Assembly: GCA_963848675.1 (NCBI GenBank)
Contig: CAWKEY010000031.1
Coordinates: 62,001-126,000 of the forward strand
Origin: CAWKEY01 sp963848675
Lineage (GTDB): Bacteria > Pseudomonadota > Gammaproteobacteria > Methylococcales > Methylomonadaceae
DNA: 64,000 bases
Direction: 5' to 3'
In this document: piece by piece, positions 55,724 to 63,773 of the stretch
How positions within the stretch are numbered: position 1 is the first letter of the stretch
Layout of the letters: each line of letters opens with the position of its first letter
Position numbers and translations under genes: made by a program
The notes under the pieces: model-generated
The model's database searches: none
What the model was told of the DNA's origin: nothing
Seen by the model: only the letters and a program-made list of their open reading frames with translations

Positions 55724-56293
55724 ATGTTAAATACAAACCGCTTGAGTATTCTAGTAATCGCTTTGCTGTTGCTTGCCGGCTGTCAATCCACCGGCGGCGG
55801 ATCAAGAATGGCGGGTTCCGCTGCGGAGATCGACCGCGACGTCAACTATGCGCTGAACAAGCTTTATGAAAGCACACCCGCCGCAAGAACTCTGGCGGCT
55901 AAAGCGAAGGGCATTCTGGTGTTCCCCAGCATCGTCAAAGCCGGCTTCATGGTTGGCGCGCAATACGGCCGGGGCGGTGCTTTACGGGTTAAGGGCCGGA
56001 CCGCCGGTTATTACAATAGCGTCGCAGCGTCCTATGGATTGCAAGCCGGCGTGCAGTCCTTTGGTTACGCGCTGTTTTTTATGAGCAAGGATGCGATGAA
56101 TTATCTGAATCGCAGCGAAGGCTGGGAAATCGGCGTCGGACCTAGCATCGTCATCGTCGATGAGGGTGTCGCCAGATCATTAACGACCACCACTGCGAAG
56201 GACGATGTGTATGCGTTTATCTTCGACCAGAAAGGCTTGATGGCGGGATTGGGGATACAGGGCTCCAAAATCAGCCGTATCTATCCTGAATAA
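55724..56293 (+). CDS. SYLF (YSC84-type) lipid-binding lipoprotein
   Basis: A 189-residue lipoprotein (lipobox LLAGCQ) with the SYLF domain: DVNYALNKLYESTPAARTLA, AKGILVFPSIVKAGFMVGAQ, GGALRVKGRTAGYYNS and the C-terminal FDQKGLMAGLGIQGSKISRI. SYLF proteins bind phosphoinositide-like lipids or actin in eukaryotes; bacterial members are envelope lipoproteins of unknown role. AAGGAAA stands ahead of the ATG. The gene is isolated. Confidence 0.9.
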   Translation: MLNTNRLSILVIALLLLAGCQSTGGGSRMAGSAAEIDRDVNYALNKLYESTPAARTLAAKAKGILVFPSIVKAGFMVGAQYGRGGALRVKGRTAGYYNSVAASYGLQAGVQSFGYALFFMSKDAMNYLNRSEGWEIGVGPSIVIVDEGVARSLTTTTAKDDVYAFIFDQKGLMAGLGIQGSKISRIYPE

Positions 56294-56395
56294 CGGATGC
56301 GGTGTGCATGAAACGCTTTTGCATCATTAAATAACTATTTGGAGGAGTTCCCACCCCTGAAAAAGTGGTACTAAGGAAGGCATTTTTGGGCTCGG

Positions 56396-56551
56396 GGCTA
56401 TTTTTCCGCCACAGTAGGCCAAATAAGCGATGAAATGATCAAACAATATTTGGAACATCATTTTGAGCCTAATCCAGACGCGTCGTTTACTCGACGCGTA
56501 TCCGGACGTTCAGTCCGTAATTCTAACCACCCGCTTTTAGCGGGTAGCTAA
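56396..56551 (+). pseudogene. IS200/IS605-type transposase C-terminal remnant
   Basis: The gap 56294-56646 contains a frame GYFSATVGQISDEMIKQYLE, then HHFEPNPDA and an end at TAA 56551. This is the C-terminal part of an IS200/IS605 TnpA-like transposase as I recall it; upstream sequence (56350-56395, PTPEKVVLRKAFLG) is in a shifted frame and the catalytic HUH part is absent. Three small hairpins overlap its end (56478-56499, 56503-56517, 56529-56545), as known for the palindromic ends of such elements. No intact element. Confidence 0.6.
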
Positions 56552-56646
56552 GTCCTTGTTCACCCCGATAGATAACTGCTTAATTCTGACAAAATTGTAA
56601 TGTTTCTGTCATGTTGCTGTTAGGAATGGCTTGTTAATATTCGGGC

Positions 56647-58065
56647 ATGCCTAGACTATTGTTATTTTCCGTTTTATTCAGCTTTTTGAGTCTGTTACCG
56701 ATCGGCTGCGCCCAATTTCAAGACCGTCCGCTGAAACCCGGCGAATCAGTCGTGCGCATAGAGTCGCGCACATTGATTGGTAAGGGGCTACAGGCGTTTA
56801 TCGAGAGCTTGCTTGGGCGGAAAACCGTCTGGCCTTTCAAGGCTTGGGATATTGATCAGCTAACCTTGGCAGCGATTTATTACCATCCTGATCTGGCATT
56901 GGCACGCGCTCAGGCCGATAGCGCAGATGCCGGCACCATCACGGCGGCGCAGCGACCCAATCCCAGCATCACCCTTACACCGACCTGGATACGCAATCTA
57001 GCGACAGCGGCAGTCCCCTGGATCGCTGCCAGTGCCATTAGTATTCCTATCGAAACTGCCGGCAAACGCGATTTTCGGATCAATAAAACCGGGCATCTCA
57101 CCGATGCGGCTCGTCTGCGCATAGCCGATGCGGTCTGGCTAGTGCGGGGGCGATTGCGTCTGGCGATGCTCGAAGTGTTCGCCGCTCAGGAAGCCGAACA
57201 ACTGCTGCAACGGCAACTCAGTATTCAACAAGCGATGACGGAACGACTGGAACAGCAACTGTCAGCCGGCGAAATGTCACGGCTCGAAGTCATGCGTTCG
57301 CATCTGGCCTTGAACCAGCTGCAACTCAACATCGGTGCGGCACGAAAACGCGTTGCGGAAAGCCGGGTAATGTTAGCTACTGCTATCGGCGTACCGGTCG
57401 ATGCGTTAACGGGGATAGACTTGGACTTTACCAATCTTTCCAAGCCGCCTGAATTGGATAACATTCCCGTCCATAATCTGAAAGAAATCGCCTTACGGGA
57501 ACGCCCCGATGTATTGGCCGCCTTGGCCGACTACTCAGCGGCGCAATCTGCCCTGCAGCTGGAAATTGCCAACCAGTACCCGAACATTCAAGCCAACCCT
57601 GGTTACGCCTGGGAAATGGGCGAGCATCGTTGGGCCTTGGGTGCAACCATGCAGTTGCCGGTATTGCATCAAAATCAAGGTCCGATTGCCGAAGCCGAAG
57701 CCAAGCGGCGTGAACTTGCTGTGCGTTTCGAGGCTTTGCAATTGCGTATTCTTGGCGATATTGACCGCGCGCATGCAGGTTTGGCGGCGGTGCTCGCCAA
57801 GTGGCTCGATGCTGAAAAACAAAAGCAGCTTCAGCACGATAACCTGAACTCAGTACAAGCCTTATTGCAAGCCGGGGAAGCCGATCGTCTGGCCTTGCTG
57901 GGCACGGAACTGGAAAACGCCGTTGCCGAACGTGCTCGTCTGGATGTGCTGATAGAGACGCAGCAAGCCCTTAATGCCCTGGAAGACACCCTGCGCCATC
58001 CCCTTGCTTCCACCCTCACGGCGGCACAGATCTTCGATTCCGCCAATAGGAAAACGCCCCAATGA
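56647..58065 (+). CDS. TolC-family outer membrane efflux lipoprotein
   Basis: Outer membrane channel of a tripartite pump. The 472-residue protein has a lipobox (LPIGC) and the two long helical repeats of TolC-family proteins (ALARAQADSADAGTITAAQR; LERSLA-like VMRSHLALNQLQLNIGAARK; ADRLALLGTELENAVAERAR). The arrangement resembles CzcC or CusC. The start is the ATG at 56647. Its stop overlaps the adaptor start (ATGA), so the three genes form one operon. It is the first gene, just behind the IS200/IS605 remnant. Confidence 0.9.
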   Translation: MPRLLLFSVLFSFLSLLPIGCAQFQDRPLKPGESVVRIESRTLIGKGLQAFIESLLGRKTVWPFKAWDIDQLTLAAIYYHPDLALARAQADSADAGTITAAQRPNPSITLTPTWIRNLATAAVPWIAASAISIPIETAGKRDFRINKTGHLTDAARLRIADAVWLVRGRLRLAMLEVFAAQEAEQLLQRQLSIQQAMTERLEQQLSAGEMSRLEVMRSHLALNQLQLNIGAARKRVAESRVMLATAIGVPVDALTGIDLDFTNLSKPPELDNIPVHNLKEIALRERPDVLAALADYSAAQSALQLEIANQYPNIQANPGYAWEMGEHRWALGATMQLPVLHQNQGPIAEAEAKRRELAVRFEALQLRILGDIDRAHAGLAAVLAKWLDAEKQKQLQHDNLNSVQALLQAGEADRLALLGTELENAVAERARLDVLIETQQALNALEDTLRHPLASTLTAAQIFDSANRKTPQ

Positions 58066-59138
58066 AACACAGCCGTTGGCTAATCATTGCAGCCATAATT
58101 GGCTGTATCTTCTGGGATATTACCGCCGTTGCGGGGGAAGAGCCCGAACTGGCCACCGAAGTAACCGTGCAAACAGCTAAGATCGTCAAGACGACTTTAC
58201 GGCGTTTTGTCTCTGCCTATGGCCTGGTCGAACCGGAACCGGCACGGGGCGGCAAGCCAGCGGCCAGTTCAAAAATTGCCGCACCGCTGGCGGGGCTTCT
58301 CACTCAAATCCGTTGCGAGGAAGGCCAACAGGTTAAAAAAGGCGATTTATTATTCGAGCTGGATACACGCAGCAGCGATGCGTTGATAGCCAAGGCCGAG
58401 GTGGCTGTCGAATTCGCACAAAAGAACTTTGCCCGTAAACAGCAGCTCAATGCGACCGACAATGTCTCGCGCAAACTCTACGATGAAGCGGAGCAACTAC
58501 TGCAATCCGCGCGCAAGGATCTCCTCAGCGCACAGACCCAACGCGAGTTATTAAAAATCAAGGCGCCTTTGTCCGGTACCGTGGCAGCTATTCATTTCAA
58601 AGTCGGCGAGGCGGTGAACCTGGCTACGGTTTTGGCGGACCTGATCGATTTGGATCGTCTGAACATCGCCGTCCGGGTGCCTAGCCTTGAAACTGCCGGT
58701 ATCCGCTTGGGACAGCCGGTAGAAATAAATGTGGGCTCTACGCCTGCAACAATTCGCATGGATGCACCGCCGATCCAACGCGGAACAGTAATTTTTATCG
58801 GTTCTCAGGTCGACCCTTTAACCGATACGGTATTGGTTCGAGCTTCAGTTCACGCTGATTCCGGCCTGCGCCCCGGCCAATTCGTCAGTGTTCGTATCCT
58901 CGTTGAAGAGCGACCGGAACGTTTGGCGGTCCCGATCGAAAGTGTGGTAAATCGGGAAGGATCCAGCGTGATTGCCGTGGTTGAAGGTGACAGCGCCGAA
59001 CAGAAAGTCATCAAACCGGGCTTGCGGGACGGCAATTTTATCGAAGTGGATGGCGAGTCTTTACGCGAAGGCATGACTATCGTCACCCAGGGCGCTTACG
59101 GCCTGCCCGCCAAGACGCGAATAAAGGTCGTCAAATAA
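58062..59138 (+). CDS. RND efflux periplasmic adaptor
   Basis: Membrane fusion protein linking pump and channel. The 358 residues have an N-terminal signal anchor (WLIIAAIIGCIFWDITAVAG), a lipoyl/biotinyl-like half (APLAGLLTQIRCEEGQQVKK), a short helical hairpin (LIAKAEVAVEFAQKNFARKQ), the second lipoyl half (LLKIKAPLSGTVAAIHFKVG), and a beta-barrel (VLVRASVHADSGLRPGQFVS). It overlaps both neighbours by a few bases. No metal-binding Met or His cluster is visible, so the substrate may be a hydrophobic compound rather than a metal. Confidence 0.9.
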   Translation: MKHSRWLIIAAIIGCIFWDITAVAGEEPELATEVTVQTAKIVKTTLRRFVSAYGLVEPEPARGGKPAASSKIAAPLAGLLTQIRCEEGQQVKKGDLLFELDTRSSDALIAKAEVAVEFAQKNFARKQQLNATDNVSRKLYDEAEQLLQSARKDLLSAQTQRELLKIKAPLSGTVAAIHFKVGEAVNLATVLADLIDLDRLNIAVRVPSLETAGIRLGQPVEINVGSTPATIRMDAPPIQRGTVIFIGSQVDPLTDTVLVRASVHADSGLRPGQFVSVRILVEERPERLAVPIESVVNREGSSVIAVVEGDSAEQKVIKPGLRDGNFIEVDGESLREGMTIVTQGAYGLPAKTRIKVVK

Positions 59139-62100
59139 TGCGCAGCTCTGCCATTGGGTCATTCGCCACTCGCCATGGTTTGTCCATCACCTTTCTGTGT
59201 GTCGCCCTGTGTATGGCTGGCGCTTATGCGGCGTTGGGTATGCCTTCCTCAATCTTTCCGCAGACCAACTTTCCGCGCGTGGTCATCCTGATCGATAACG
59301 GCGTGATGCCTGCCAACGAGATGATGGCCACCATCACCCGGCCGGTCGAAGAGGCGATGAAAGACATTCCCGGTGTGCGCACCGTGCGCTCGAAAACCGG
59401 CCGTGGCTCGGCGGAAATCAATGTGTTCTTCACCTGGCAAACCGATATGGTCCAGGCGGAGCTTTTCGTTCAAGGCCGCTTGGGTATCGTCCAGAAATCG
59501 CTGCCTGCCACGGCGAGTGCTGCGGTATGGCGCTTGACCTTTGCCGCCTTTCCCGTCGTCGGCCTCAGTCTGACCGGCCCCAATCATTCGCTCACCGAAC
59601 TGTGGGAAACCGCACGCTATACCCTGCAACCGCGCCTGCTACGCATACCCGGCGTGGCGCGTACCGGCATCGTCGGGGGGCGTGCGCCGGAATATCAGAT
59701 CATCGTCGATCCATTGCGCTTGCAAGCGGTGAAGCTGAGTCTCAGCCAAATCAGCGACGCGCTGCTCAGAAATAATCTGATCACACCCACCGGCATGCTG
59801 GAAGAAGATTACACGCTCTACCTGACTCTGGTGGATGGACGTATTCATACACTCAAAGACATTGAAAATTTGACTGTCTCGGTATCAGGCAACACGCCCA
59901 CTGCTGGCGGCTTGGCGCCGATTGCGACGACGCCTCACCCCATCCGTATCAAGGATTTTGCGCACGTTGAACGCAGCCAGGAACCGGTTTTCAACGTCGT
60001 GACGGCTAACGGTGTCAATGCGGTGTTGCTCAATATCTATAGTCAGCCGGATGGCAGCACCCTCGCTATTGCCAAGCAACTCAAACAAGAACTGGAAGTG
60101 CTAAAAAAAGCTTTGCCGCCGGATATCCAAGCAGCGGTGTTCTACGATCAATCCTTGTTAGTAGGCGATTCCATTCAGAGTGTGTGGGAAGCCATTATTT
60201 TGGGACTGATTCTTTCCATCGCCATACTCTATGTTTTCTTAAAGAATTGGGGGGCGACGTTGATCGCCGCCGTGGTGATTCCGGCCACGGTATTGATGAC
60301 TCTGCTGGTTCTCCGCATCATGGGCTTGGGGTTTAATTTAATGACGTTGGGCGGCATTGCGGCTGCCATTGGTCTGATTATCGACGATGCCATTGTGGTA
60401 GTGGAAGCCGTTCATGCCAAAATTTCCACAGGCGCGCCCCGCCTGGCAGCAGTCCAGCAAGCATTGGCAGAAATTTTCCGGCCCTTGCTGGCTTCGACGT
60501 TGACACCGGTGGTGGTATTCATACCGCTGGCCTTTCTGGATGGTGTCGCCGGCAGTTTTTTTCAAGCCTTGGCATTGACCATGGTTGTCTCGCTGCTGAC
60601 CTCGCTGGTATTGGCCGTCACGCTGATTCCCTCGTTGGCCGCCTGGTGGATGCCGGATGATACCCAGCGACCCAAGCAACAGAGTAGGGTGGGCAACGCT
60701 GCTCTGCCCACCCAATTAAAAAGGCAATATTCCAAATGGTGGGCAAAAAAGCCTTCCCACCCTACATATTTTGAACGCCTCGTTAATGTCTATGAAAAGC
60801 TTTTACGTGCAGCGCTCCAGCAAGCAAAGACGGTGTTGTTAGGCTGCGCGTTGATATTGGCATTGGGCGTCTGGCTATACGGACGTTTGGACAGTGAGTT
60901 TCTGCCGTTTATGGATGAAGGCGGCTTTGTCATTGATTACCATGCGCCATGGGGAACCAGTCTGACCGAAACCGACCGGCAACTTCGCCAAGCAGAAACC
61001 ATTTTACGTGCCATCCCGGAATTGGAAGGCTATTCACGGCGCACCGGTGCGCGACTGGCCTTGGGCATTTCCCAAGCCCATAAAGGTGACTTTTTGGTGA
61101 AATTGAAAACCAAACGCCAACGAAAAACCGACCAGGTCGTTGCTGAATTGCGCCAACAGTTGAATACCGCTGTGCCTGGACTGCATTGGGAGTTTGCCGG
61201 CATCCTCGGCGATTTGATTGGCGATTTGACCTGGTCGCCCCGGCCTATCGAGATTAAGCTGTTTTCTACTGATGTCGAATGGCTCAAACAAAAAGCCCCG
61301 CAAATCGAAGCCGAATTAGGCAAAGTTCAAGGCGTGGTCGATAGCTTCGATGGTTTGGAAACCACCGGTCCTTCATTGAGTCTGCGGGTGCGCTATGCTG
61401 ATGCGCAGCGCTTCGGTCTGACCGTTAATGATGTGGCATTAGCGGTCAGCACCGCCATGCTTGGACAAAAAGCCTCTTATGTGTTGGAAGGCGACCGGGT
61501 CGTCAATATCCGCGTCAGAATGAACACTGATGCAACCAGGCAGATTGCCAATTTGCGCGAATTGCCATTGCGATCCTTGGATGGCAGGACCGTAAAATTA
61601 TCGCAAGTGGCCGATGTGGTGACCGAACCCGGGCAACTGGAACTGCACCGCGAAGATCTACGGCAACTGGTGGCCGTGTCCGCCCGTCTTGAAAACCGCG
61701 ACCTCGGCAGTGCCATCGACGAAATCAAGGCCAAACTCGGCCAGGATCAGACGCTGCCGCCGGGTGTGCTCGAATTCGGCGGGCTCTATCAGCAACAGCA
61801 GGAATCCTTTCACAATCTGCTGATAGTATTGCTGGCCTCTGTATTCCTGGTGTTTAGCGTTTTGCTGATCGAATTTCGCTCGTTTTATGAACCTATCGCC
61901 ATCGTCTTCGGGTCTTTGCTAGCCTTGTGCGGCACCGTGCTGGCTTGGTTCCTGACCGGCACCTCGGTCAATATCGTCGCCTTGCTGGGTGCAATCATTG
62001 GTATCGGCGTGGTCGCGAAAAATGGTATCCTGATGCTGGATTCGGTGCATCGCTTTGAGGCGCAAGGTAAAAATCTTGCCGATGCCCTGGCTGAATCCGG

Positions 62101-62302
62101 CAGGCGGCGATTGCGTCCGGTGTTGATGACGTCATTGGCTGCAGCGTTAGGTCTTTTGCCTTTGGCCTACGGCATCGGTGCCGGATCAGACATGCTTAAA
62201 CCTTTGGCTATCGCGGTCATCGGGGCACTGACGCTATCCGTGCTGCTATCCCTGGTCGCAACACCGACGGTTTATTTTGTGATGCGGACCTTCGGAAAAT
62301 AA
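59138..62302 (+). CDS. RND efflux permease with an in-frame inserted element
   Basis: Proton-driven pump of the inner membrane, 1054 residues. Helix TM1 (GLSITFLCVALCMAGAYAAL), porter domains, and TM4 with the proton relay IIDDAIVVVEA (Asp416-Asp417) are clear; the double Asp is of the HAE type, not the single-Asp CzcA/CusA type. The C-terminal half repeats the fold (LIEFRSFYEPIAIVFGSLLA; GIGVVAKNGILMLDSV). Residues about 516-542 are encoded by an inserted 76-bp hairpin element, located in the cytoplasmic loop between TM6 and TM7, where extra residues may be tolerated. The ATG overlaps the adaptor stop by one base. Confidence 0.92.
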   Translation: MRSSAIGSFATRHGLSITFLCVALCMAGAYAALGMPSSIFPQTNFPRVVILIDNGVMPANEMMATITRPVEEAMKDIPGVRTVRSKTGRGSAEINVFFTWQTDMVQAELFVQGRLGIVQKSLPATASAAVWRLTFAAFPVVGLSLTGPNHSLTELWETARYTLQPRLLRIPGVARTGIVGGRAPEYQIIVDPLRLQAVKLSLSQISDALLRNNLITPTGMLEEDYTLYLTLVDGRIHTLKDIENLTVSVSGNTPTAGGLAPIATTPHPIRIKDFAHVERSQEPVFNVVTANGVNAVLLNIYSQPDGSTLAIAKQLKQELEVLKKALPPDIQAAVFYDQSLLVGDSIQSVWEAIILGLILSIAILYVFLKNWGATLIAAVVIPATVLMTLLVLRIMGLGFNLMTLGGIAAAIGLIIDDAIVVVEAVHAKISTGAPRLAAVQQALAEIFRPLLASTLTPVVVFIPLAFLDGVAGSFFQALALTMVVSLLTSLVLAVTLIPSLAAWWMPDDTQRPKQQSRVGNAALPTQLKRQYSKWWAKKPSHPTYFERLVNVYEKLLRAALQQAKTVLLGCALILALGVWLYGRLDSEFLPFMDEGGFVIDYHAPWGTSLTETDRQLRQAETILRAIPELEGYSRRTGARLALGISQAHKGDFLVKLKTKRQRKTDQVVAELRQQLNTAVPGLHWEFAGILGDLIGDLTWSPRPIEIKLFSTDVEWLKQKAPQIEAELGKVQGVVDSFDGLETTGPSLSLRVRYADAQRFGLTVNDVALAVSTAMLGQKASYVLEGDRVVNIRVRMNTDATRQIANLRELPLRSLDGRTVKLSQVADVVTEPGQLELHREDLRQLVAVSARLENRDLGSAIDEIKAKLGQDQTLPPGVLEFGGLYQQQQESFHNLLIVLLASVFLVFSVLLIEFRSFYEPIAIVFGSLLALCGTVLAWFLTGTSVNIVALLGAIIGIGVVAKNGILMLDSVHRFEAQGKNLADALAESGRRRLRPVLMTSLAAALGLLPLAYGIGAGSDMLKPLAIAVIGALTLSVLLSLVATPTVYFVMRTFGK
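60687..60762. repeat. MITE-like hairpin element inside the RND permease gene
   Basis: gtagggtggg at 60684-60693 and cccaccctac at 60756-60765 are perfect inverted repeats; tgggca/tgccca pairs lie inside. If TA is taken as duplicated target (60685-60686 and 60763-60764), the element is 76 bases and with the duplication adds 78 bases, exactly 26 codons, so the gene stays in frame. This matches mariner-type MITE behaviour; the family is not identified. Confidence 0.65.
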
Positions 62303-62430
62303 TTCGATGGAACATAGTCTTGGCCGACAAGTTCACTTATTAACGGTGGATCTGGCTGTGTCACTGGCGCTGTCGCCACTCTGGAGGATACCTGGCTGAA
62401 GTTGGATGCTCTTCAAAAGCTGCCCGAATT

Positions 62431-62661
62431 CTAGCGGCAAGCGTTGACAATTTTTGTTGTTGGCTCCACGCCGGCTTTTCGGTCTGTGGAATCTTTGATC
62501 CTCGTGATGGGTGACCAGGGCTTGTTGATTTCCCTGGCCATTTTTTTGGCTTTCTCACCCAAGAGGGTCATCACCTTCGAAACGATGGTCCGGAGCTTCT
62601 GTGCCGCAGGTATCGCCCGCGCTTGCAGGGCGTTGCCGATATTTTCGATGATGCTTGCCAT
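62431..62661 (-). CDS. Small hypothetical protein, uncertain
   Basis: The stretch 62303-62693 has no confident gene. A 76-residue minus-strand frame (ASIIENIGNALQARAIPAAQ, then KLRTIVSKVMTLLGEKAKKM) 32 bases behind the DUF190 gene is basic and helical and might be real or the fragment of a longer gene. No ribosome binding site or family is recognised. Frames on the other strand over the same bases are equally unproven. Confidence 0.3.
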   Translation of the reverse strand: MASIIENIGNALQARAIPAAQKLRTIVSKVMTLLGEKAKKMAREINKPWSPITRIKDSTDRKAGVEPTTKIVNACR

Positions 62662-62693
62662 GTTGTTTACACTTTAGATTATGGGAGCGTCAA

Positions 62694-63008
62694 TTACAGG
62701 TTTCTGAGATGGCTCGTAGCCGGCCAGCTCACGACATGCGACAAGCCCATATGATTTTGAAGATGATCGATTATGCTTTCAACCCGTTCAGGTAAGTCGT
62801 AGAACTCGATTATCAGCGGCAAGTCCAGGGACAAATCCAACAGAGAGGCGGTACGAATCTCGCCATCTGGACCAAAACCCATAATTCCGCTTAACACCGT
62901 AACACCCGAGACTCTCTCTTCCTCGTGCAAAAACGTGATGATCTTGTTGAGCTGATGTTCGGCTTCGCGCAGATAGATTCGCGCTACCGTAATAGATTGA
63001 GTTGCCAT
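62694..63008 (-). CDS. DUF190 protein, PII-like fold, overlapping crcB
   Basis: A 104-residue protein with the DUF190 pattern: ARIYLREAEHQLNKIITFLH, VSGVTVLSGIMGFGPDGEIR, DLPLIIEFYDLPERVESIID and a C-terminal His-rich end. The fold is related to PII signalling proteins and forms trimers (known from structures of the family). DUF190 genes are common neighbours of crcB, so a role in sensing or modulating fluoride export is likely. The ATG at 63008 lies 25 bases inside the crcB gene, giving translational coupling. Confidence 0.85.
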   Translation of the reverse strand: MATQSITVARIYLREAEHQLNKIITFLHEEERVSGVTVLSGIMGFGPDGEIRTASLLDLSLDLPLIIEFYDLPERVESIIDHLQNHMGLSHVVSWPATSHLRNL

Positions 63009-63691
63009 AACCAATTCCCCACTAATGTGCCAAACCAGACCACCGCCACGCCGAACAGGGCGTTGATGGCGAAAATGCTCAGCAGTCCATGCAATTCAAG
63101 CCGGATTCCTGACAGCTTGAATGCCAGCCAAAGCGTTGACGAAATCGTCAGCACGCCGAGCAGAACAATGAGAACGACTGCCCGCAACTCGGGCGTGAAG
63201 TTCATCCGCAGTAATGCGAATTCCGCCAGCATAGCCAGCAAAAAGGCGGCGGCAAGCCCTAGCGCCAAATGTGCGTAAGGCAGTCCATGCCCCAGCCAGG
63301 GATAAATATCGTTCGTGAAGATCGTCCGTCCCCATATCAGTCCGAACCAAACCCCAGCCAGACAGAGTACAGCGCTCAAAAAGATGTTCAAAAAAGCCTT
63401 CAGGAGACTGCCTTCCTCGAATAAGTAAAGCGTTTCCAGCGCAAAGGTGGAAAAGGTGGTGTAGGCGCCCAGAAAACCGACCAGAATCGCCGCCCGGTAT
63501 TCCACGGATATAGCGAATCGTTGCAGCATCAGTTGTGTCAGCAAACCCATCAGGAACGAGCCGGATACATTCACGAACAAGGTGCCGTGCGGAAAACTGC
63601 GGCCCAATACGGCATAAATGCCGTTCGCCACGAGAAAGCGCGTCACCGCGCCCAAGGAACCGCCCAAGGCGATGGCAATCAGTTCTTTCAT
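62984..63691 (-). CDS. crcB: CrcB/Fluc fluoride channel fused to a degenerate second repeat
   Basis: CrcB (Fluc) proteins are about 125-residue four-helix fluoride channels working as antiparallel dimers. This protein has 235 residues. The first 121 are a complete CrcB: GGSLGAVTRF (TM1), Asn41 in FVNVSGSF (TM2), Phe80 and Phe83 in YTTFSTF (TM3) and VWFG (114-117, TM4). Residues 137-225 align to 33-121 without gaps at an offset of 104 (about 25 of 89 identical by hand count), including R-x-x-x-x-x-E-x-R-A and VWFG (218-221). The second half lacks TM1, and Asn41, Phe80 and Phe83 become Gly145, Ser184 and Leu187, while Ser81-Thr82 persist as Ser185-Thr186. Seven helices are predicted. No fluoride riboswitch is evident in the 82 bases upstream. 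Confidence 0.88.
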   Translation of the reverse strand: MKELIAIALGGSLGAVTRFLVANGIYAVLGRSFPHGTLFVNVSGSFLMGLLTQLMLQRFAISVEYRAAILVGFLGAYTTFSTFALETLYLFEEGSLLKAFLNIFLSAVLCLAGVWFGLIWGRTIFTNDIYPWLGHGLPYAHLALGLAAAFLLAMLAEFALLRMNFTPELRAVVLIVLLGVLTISSTLWLAFKLSGIRLELHGLLSIFAINALFGVAVVWFGTLVGNWLWQLNLLR

Positions 63692-63773
63692 AAGTTATCC
63701 CGCATCATAGGGTTCAGCCTCGAACGCCGCAGTAAATAGTTTCCACCCAAATATACAGCTGAAATCACGGGGG

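Noticed and set aside
62308..62400. 30-codon frame after the RND permease
   Set aside because: Too short, no recognisable homology.
63692..63773. Possible fluoride riboswitch upstream of crcB (bases resembling GGCGTTCG and TGATG on the minus strand)
   Set aside because: The GATG block before the first pairing element and the complementary segments needed for the pseudoknot are missing, so the match is too weak.
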